A stretch of 35,634 bases of DNA. It comes from Branchiostoma floridae. Lineage: Eukaryota > Chordata > Leptocardii > Amphioxiformes > Branchiostomatidae. Both the position numbers and the translations under genes were made by a program. The stretch lies in the NCBI RefSeq assembly GCF_000003815.2, contig NC_049995.1:16426153-16461786 (forward strand), read 5' to 3'. This document shows, piece by piece, positions 30,529 to 35,634 of this stretch. Below the pieces are notes generated by a model that saw nothing but the letters and a program-made list of their open reading frames with translations, ran no database searches and had not been told where the DNA came from. Positions within the stretch are counted from its first letter, which is position 1, and each line of letters begins with the position of its first letter.

Positions 30529-32697
30529 CTATTAAAATTGAGACAGATCAATAAATGTACACGTTTTAAAGACTCATACAAAGTCAATAAATCAATGTGA
30601 AATACCTATCTTATAGTTAATTCTTGTACAAAATTACTAGTGCATGGTACAATGTAGGTGAGTGAGGAATTTAATCAAACAGTGTGTTCATACCCAGGGA
30701 CTGCTCAAAAGTTCTGATTAGTCTTGCATCAAAGATGTTCTCAACTGGCTCCCATGTGCTGAAAGAAAGAAAGAAAGAAAGACTCTATATGCAAGGATCA
30801 ATAACCCTGTCATTTTAAAATTACTTCAGATGCATGCAGTCTATATTACAATGATACTGATTTACAACATGGAAACTATTTAGCATAATGGACAAAAAAA
30901 TTTCTAAAAATGATTCAGAGAGTGGAACATGTTATATAATACTTAATCAGAAACATACCGAATGCCGCTATCCCTCCACTTCACCAAATACTCAGTTCTT
31001 CCCTGTACCAAAAGAAAGGACATGTTGCAAATTATCTAAAATTAAGCAGTCACTGGAACTGAATAAATACTGTTTGATATCCTGAAACATGTAATATATG
31101 TGAATTCAACAATATTGTACGAAATAACACTCACTCACTATCCGGTTAAAGGGAAATACAAAATGTTATAATTGATGTTATATGTAAAAGGTATGGTTTG
31201 GGATTTTGGGATTCTGTGCAGTTAACAGAATTAGTGTGCATTAGTCCCGACCCTCAGACATGATGGTGGGACTAGGTAAGGTAAGGTAAGGTAAGGCATT
31301 AATCCGTAGTGCAATTTACTGGCTTTTACTGTATTTGATAATTGGGTTCCTGGTAAGATGAAAGATAAGGTAAATTTTGGGCTCTTTCTATGTTCCTTTT
31401 CATACAGCAGAGATTCTAGTTACTTCTAATTGGTCTGCAAGACATGTTATATGGTCTTGATTAGACATGGTAACAGATGGCTCCTTGATGATGTTATATA
31501 GTACATGTAGTTGTACTATATGCCATTATACACATTTCTGGTGTTGTACATAATAGGACTTTATTACATGTGACAACTGTGATTCATGACAGGCAGAACA
31601 CTCACAGGTGAAAATTATGCAAAGCAAAGTCTAATTTTCATAATTATACAATGCCACAATTCTTTAGTGGTAATTCTGGAAGATTTTGTTACCATAGACT
31701 GTGAACTTGGTCGAAGGTGAACAATATCAGTAAGTTTTGATGTGGTTTCCATTACTGGACAGGTGAAATGTTAGAATAGAAATTTGCCAATGGATAGCAC
31801 TTGCAAACATACATGTACAATATGATAAAGGTAGAAAATATGACTGATATGAGTAATGTCAAGAAGAAGAAAAAAGCAAATACGTTGTTTAAACGCTGCT
31901 CCAGCAGTCGTTCTGCATTGTAGATTCCAGCTTCCCACTTAGTCTTGTCTGTAAAAGAAATGGCAGACAAGTATAACATTAGTTCACCTTTATCCGTGAG
32001 ATAACCTATATCCGTTGTATTTAGAAACAGCATTCAGGGATATTAAGTCGACGGACGTTGCAACATTTGGAAATAACGCAGTTTCAAACCACCGTTCATT
32101 TGATAACACCTGTTTTGATAACAAATAGGTACTCCATGGAAAGGTGGACTGGCGTTACATTGAATATGTCCTGTTACTGTTAGTTAATTGACTTACGTTT
32201 TTTACTGCACCCCAAGTAAGTGATGTATTATTCATGTATCTACTTAAAGGTCAATATCATCACATGTAACATGTTACAGTAGTGGGACACGCCTGTTTTT
32301 GTTCAGTCAAAATAAATTTTCAAAGTTTACTTACAAAATGTACTTCAATTTTGTTTTCCAAATATTTGACTACCAAACACAGCTTAGCCAGCTAGGACCC
32401 CCAAAAGTTGTTTAGCCATTCAATGATTCATTCATTCATTTATTTATTGAGAGTTACATTTGTATTTAATGTTTTATTGATTGATTCCTTTCCTTCCTTT
32501 ATTCCTCCACCCTGAGAGAGCATAAAAATTATATACAATTATGTACAAATATTAAGATAGTAAACGCAACATGATTACACCTCGTCCCATCTCAAATGTT
32601 TCTGAAAACAACCGTCCTGCATTTCTGCACACAGCAGATATTAACTATCATCCAGTCATAAACGTCTCTGGGACAACCGTCCCGTGTTTCTGTTACA

Positions 32698-32728
<31 letters not shown>

Positions 32729-35634
32729 CATTGATTGATTGATTCATTCATTCATTCATTCATTCATTCATTCATTCATTCATTCATTCATTCATTCATT
32801 CATTCTCAAACCGAAAAGTATTGACACATTGTGTATATTGTGCACCTGTGGAAATGGACACAGCACAACAACACCATTTGTCTTACCCTTCTGCATCTGA
32901 AGACTTCTTGTTTGTTGTTCTCTTCTTTGTCTCTTACGTTGACCTGCATATTGACACAGATTATAAAACGTAAATTTATAGAAAAATAAACATGTCTGTA
33001 TGAGGGTTAAGTTAAGCACACACAAGATCAGGAAATATTATCTCTGTTTATCCACCCTGGTGATCCTCCTAAGTTCCTTATAAGCTTATTCACTTCAGTT
33101 TGAATAACTCCATTACTTATATTAGTCAATTCTCTTCACTACGGGGCTGGGGGTCATCAACTCAAATAAAGCAATTATTAAATTTGCTTGTTATAGATGT
33201 ACATACCCTTCTCAGACAGTTTTACAGCATGCTTGGCATTTTCAGCTCTTCTAGCTAGGGTTTGCTGCCTCCGTCTGATGTGTTCTTGTGTAAACTTTTT
33301 CCTCAGAAAGTTACAACTTTCTGGACATTTACATAGTTTGAGATGGATGTCATCCTTTTTGGAGAAGAAGTTCAGAATGTGTCCTTTCTGCTGCATGTAC
33401 TGCCTTCCGGAAATTGGTTTACTGTCCATCCATTCTTTGGATCTCCTCCGTTTAGCTCTTTTCAGCTTTGCTGTATTCTGCCTTTCAGCTACTCTTTTTC
33501 CATAGGTATTTGTGCACCCTTTGCACCTGCACAAGGATCCACATGGTTGGTGTTGCCGGGCACATGGACACCTGCTTTTGTAGTTAGGTCTTCCGATCTG
33601 GTTATTGCAGCGTTCCGTTGGAATTGGGTCGTTGACTCCACAGCTGCAGGTAGATGACATCAGTGAAGTGGGAGTTGTGGCAGGTAAGGAAGGTTGTAAG
33701 GGTGAAGTTGAATTGGTAATAGTAGAAGTAGAATCAAAATGCATCATGTCCTTGTCAAATGCAAGATAGATGCATGCTCTGTCATCAAGCACATTTAAAG
33801 GGAATAATGGAATAATTGGCATGTCTCTGTTGGAAGTGACCAGCATAATAGCCAAGTTTAGCACATTTGATAATGTTTGCACCATCAAGTCTCCCATGTC
33901 ACCATCAAATTGGTCTCGCAATAGGAATCTTGGGGCCTCATACTGAAAGTTGACATTTGGCACATATGCCTTGTACATATCTTCATTACTAACCCATTCA
34001 TCAACCATAGCAGCTCTTAAACGTATGGCCAAGTTTTCCTGATTAATGGCACTTGAAGGCTGTGCAGGGTTAAACATATCAGGAAAAAGTGAGGACAAGT
34101 GGCAGCAGACCTTTGTACCAATCTCTTTGTCTCCTAAAAGCTGCATGAGCTGGAAACTAACAGACATAAACAGGCAGCTTCCATCTGCTTTGGAGGGTAC
34201 GCGCACCAAATCAAAGGCAGCCAAATTGTCATCAAGGCTGCTTTCATCATTATCCTCATCATCATTTAACATTTTGCAAAGAAGGTCCAATCCACTGTCA
34301 CATGCTAAATTAGCATCCATTGAGATAGCTTTTTTCTTTAAAAGATTGAAAACCCTCAGTTTGCAGTTGACAAGCTCATTTTGGCTTTCGCTGGCACCAT
34401 TTGTCTCTTCATCTGTATCATCATTGTCAGATATAACACCTGTAGTCTGGGTGTTGGAAGGTAGGCCAAATTCTTCTGAAGATTCCACATTGCACAGCTT
34501 CCTCTTGTATAATGTTGCAAGATGGCTGTTTATTGAGTGTATGATGGTAAACATCAGGGCAACAGCAAATGTGGGACTTATTTTGTTCTTATTCATCCTT
34601 TGGTTTAACTTGCGATGGAGGGCTTCATTCCTGATTGTCCCTTTTCCTGGCTGTATGCCAGACACACATCCCTTCTTAATGTGCTTTAACAATTTCCTCA
34701 CTTCGTTTTGAGCAGTCTTGGGGTATACAAGCTTCCCGTTGTGCATTGTTCTGTCCTTTTTCCACTTTTTATCGAACCTCTTCATGTTACTCTCTATCTG
34801 CAATGGGGAAGGTGTTTCCTTTGTCCTTTTATAACCGATATCCCCCTTTCGCCTAAACACCATAGATAGATCACTTTGAATATGTTTTGACATTCGGTGT
34901 CGCTTAGGTATGAACTTCGTTACTCTTTGAACTGCATGAAACAAGTCTAGCTTCACTCGAATGTCTTCACCAAACACATCCACAATCAGTTTCCTCCACT
35001 CACAGCACTGATCCAAGTATACTTCTTTGAGTTCAACATCTTGTTTTCTAAACCTTTCTTTAAGTCCCTGCAAAGATGACTCAATCTCTGCAAACGAGGT
35101 GGATTTACACAGCTGCCATGTTAGAACTTGGCCAATGTCATTTGTAATTGTGCATAGTGCTCGTATTTGCTTGAGATATTTCCCTTTACAACTGACACGT
35201 ATATGCTTAACGCTTTTGAATGTATGATCGATGCTAATCCAATCGGATGTGGTAGTTCCTTTGATAGACTGCTTGAAGAATTCTTTCTTTTCGGTAAAGA
35301 TACATTCAAAGAACCTGCGAAGCATTTTTTCACCAGGAACCTGCGTGAGCATTGACTTGACTCTGTCCAAGTATTGTTCCGTTACATACTGCCTATTAGG
35401 ATGTAGATCGAGCATGATCGAGCACCTGTGAAGATATGCATTCCTGCATCTTTTGAGGAGCCTGACACATTCACAGATGTCCATCCCACTGGAAACTAGG
35501 TCATATATCTCATTTGCCAGAGTCCGATCCAATCCATACTTGTGTGTCAGAACAAAAGGAACAGTGATGCTGGGCATTCTATCTAAAATGTACTGTGAAT
35601 GGCTGACAATACGATGTCCCTGTGGGCATCTCAA
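30458..35634 (-). CDS. Gene B: DDE transposase - OTU protease - CXC - chromodomain fusion (5' partial)
   Basis: Exons on the minus strand: 35634-33207, 32943-32887, 31948-31884, 31002-30959, 30758-30694 and 30528-30458. All junctions are GT-AG and phase-matched, giving 909 residues in the window. The first codon here is TTG at the window edge, so the true start lies outside. Domains: DDE transposase-like, about 125-375, candidate triad D136 (IDHTFK), D208 (VYLDQC) and E337 (RNEALHRKLN), with LDLFHAVQRV at 229-238 like the C/H block of MULE- or KDZ-type transposases. OTU cysteine protease, about 475-640, with DGSCLF (D484, C487) and MHFDS (H632). MSL2-type CXC zinc motif, 663-709. A second cysteine group, 768-774. 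Chromodomain, about 836-884. Lysine-rich tail, 895-909. An acidic linker (DNDDTDEE, NDDEDNDESS) joins transposase to OTU. It could be an active transposon protein or a domesticated host gene. Confidence 0.85.
30694..30758 (-). CDS. Gene B mini-exon 5, chromodomain helix
   Basis: The acceptor lies after a CTTT repeat ending in CAG, and the donor is CCCTGG followed by GTATGA. It encodes TWEPVENIFDARLIRTFEQ, the classic TWEP...N...LI..FE end of a chromodomain. Confidence 0.85.
30959..31002 (-). CDS. Gene B mini-exon 4, chromodomain core
   Basis: The acceptor is CTTTTGGTACAG and the donor is ATTCG followed by GTATGT. 44 nt, phase 0 to phase 2. It encodes GRTEYLVKWRDSGI, the diagnostic EYLVKW strand of chromodomains (Trp859 in the second cage position). 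Confidence 0.85.
31003..31883. other. Gene B intron
   Basis: Contains a GGTAA repeat (about 31272-31296). No other supported feature. Confidence 0.6.
31884..31948 (-). CDS. Gene B mini-exon 3, first part of chromodomain
   Basis: The acceptor is TTTCTTTTACAG and the donor is AACAAC followed by GTATTT (weak). Phase 1 in, phase 0 out. It encodes DKTKWEAGIYNAERLLEQRL and then NN, the first strand of a chromodomain with Tyr838 at the first aromatic-cage position. Confidence 0.75.
31949..32886. other. Gene B intron with microsatellite
   Basis: Contains the TTGA/ATTC microsatellite and no other supported feature. Confidence 0.6.
32697..32805. repeat. GATT / ATTC microsatellite
   Basis: About eleven TGAT units with interspersed TCAT units, followed by roughly fifteen perfect ATTC units. 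It is likely length-polymorphic. Confidence 0.95.
32887..32943 (-). CDS. Gene B mini-exon 2, basic linker
   Basis: The acceptor is GTCAATATGCAG and the donor is AGAAGG followed by GTAAGA. 57 nt, phase 1 to phase 1. It encodes QRKRQRREQQTRSLQMQK, a basic glutamine-rich linker (residues 810-828) that could serve as a nuclear-localisation signal. Confidence 0.75.
33207..35634 (-). CDS. Gene B long exon: transposase, OTU and CXC domains
   Basis: Open for 809 codons from the window edge without a stop. It ends with CTGAGAAGG followed by GTATGT, a good donor in phase 1. Reading through the donor adds only eight residues (MYIYNKQI) before a stop at 33178, the likely product if the intron is retained. 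A large intronless exon with all catalytic parts is typical of transposon genes. Confidence 0.9.

Noticed and set aside
34046-34711. 221-codon frame on the plus strand
   Set aside because: It is the antisense shadow of the gene B long exon, with low-complexity Ser/Leu composition and no independent support.

Overview
The window looks like nuclear DNA of an animal. It is AT-rich, has large spliced genes with GT-AG introns, and is crowded with short non-autonomous DNA transposons. A lancelet (Branchiostoma) or another invertebrate deuterostome fits best, but that is inference from gene structure and repeat load; no species marker was identified. No rRNA, functional tRNA, CRISPR array or bacterial operon is visible.

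Layout. Positions 1-1000 hold a 94/95-bp tandem repeat, a long direct repeat and a 111-base assembly gap. Positions 1000-10000 are non-genic. They hold an 8-bp-TSD hAT-type MITE, a degraded LINE 3' fragment, a 2.4-kb element with about 300-bp inverted ends, a 1.2-kb TA-flanked element, a roughly 90-100-bp minisatellite and a Harbinger-type MITE that ends just before a gene.

Gene A (+ strand, first exon about 9990-10150, CDS 10456-24435) was assembled exon by exon from splice sites and reading phase. Twelve coding exons join in frame to about 663 codons. The protein has a P-loop (GPSGLGKT), a Walker-B-like DD and a sensor-like TAN motif, and resembles DUF927-type ATPase/helicase-like proteins known mainly from bacteria and mobile elements. 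Near its 3' end one 57-nt exon is present three times in tandem, giving three 19-residue acidic repeats before a very basic tail. Its introns are loaded with MITEs, including a nested pair and a large palindrome holding a palindromic minisatellite.

Positions 24436-30300 are intergenic. They hold an element with an 8-9-bp TSD and a hAT-like ORF, a tRNA-derived fragment and degenerate extra copies of the terminal exon and 3' UTR of gene B.

Gene B (- strand, 35634 to 30458, 5' end outside the window) is the most striking item. A long exon encodes a DDE transposase-like domain, an OTU cysteine-protease domain with an apparently intact triad, and an MSL2-type CXC zinc motif. Five short downstream exons, all phase-compatible, add a chromodomain and a basic tail. 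A transposase fused to a deubiquitinase-like domain, a DNA-binding CXC and a chromatin reader suggests a transposon protein, or a host gene derived from one, that can target and modify chromatin. Genes A and B are convergent. Whether they belong to one large mobile element or are chance neighbours cannot be decided from this window.
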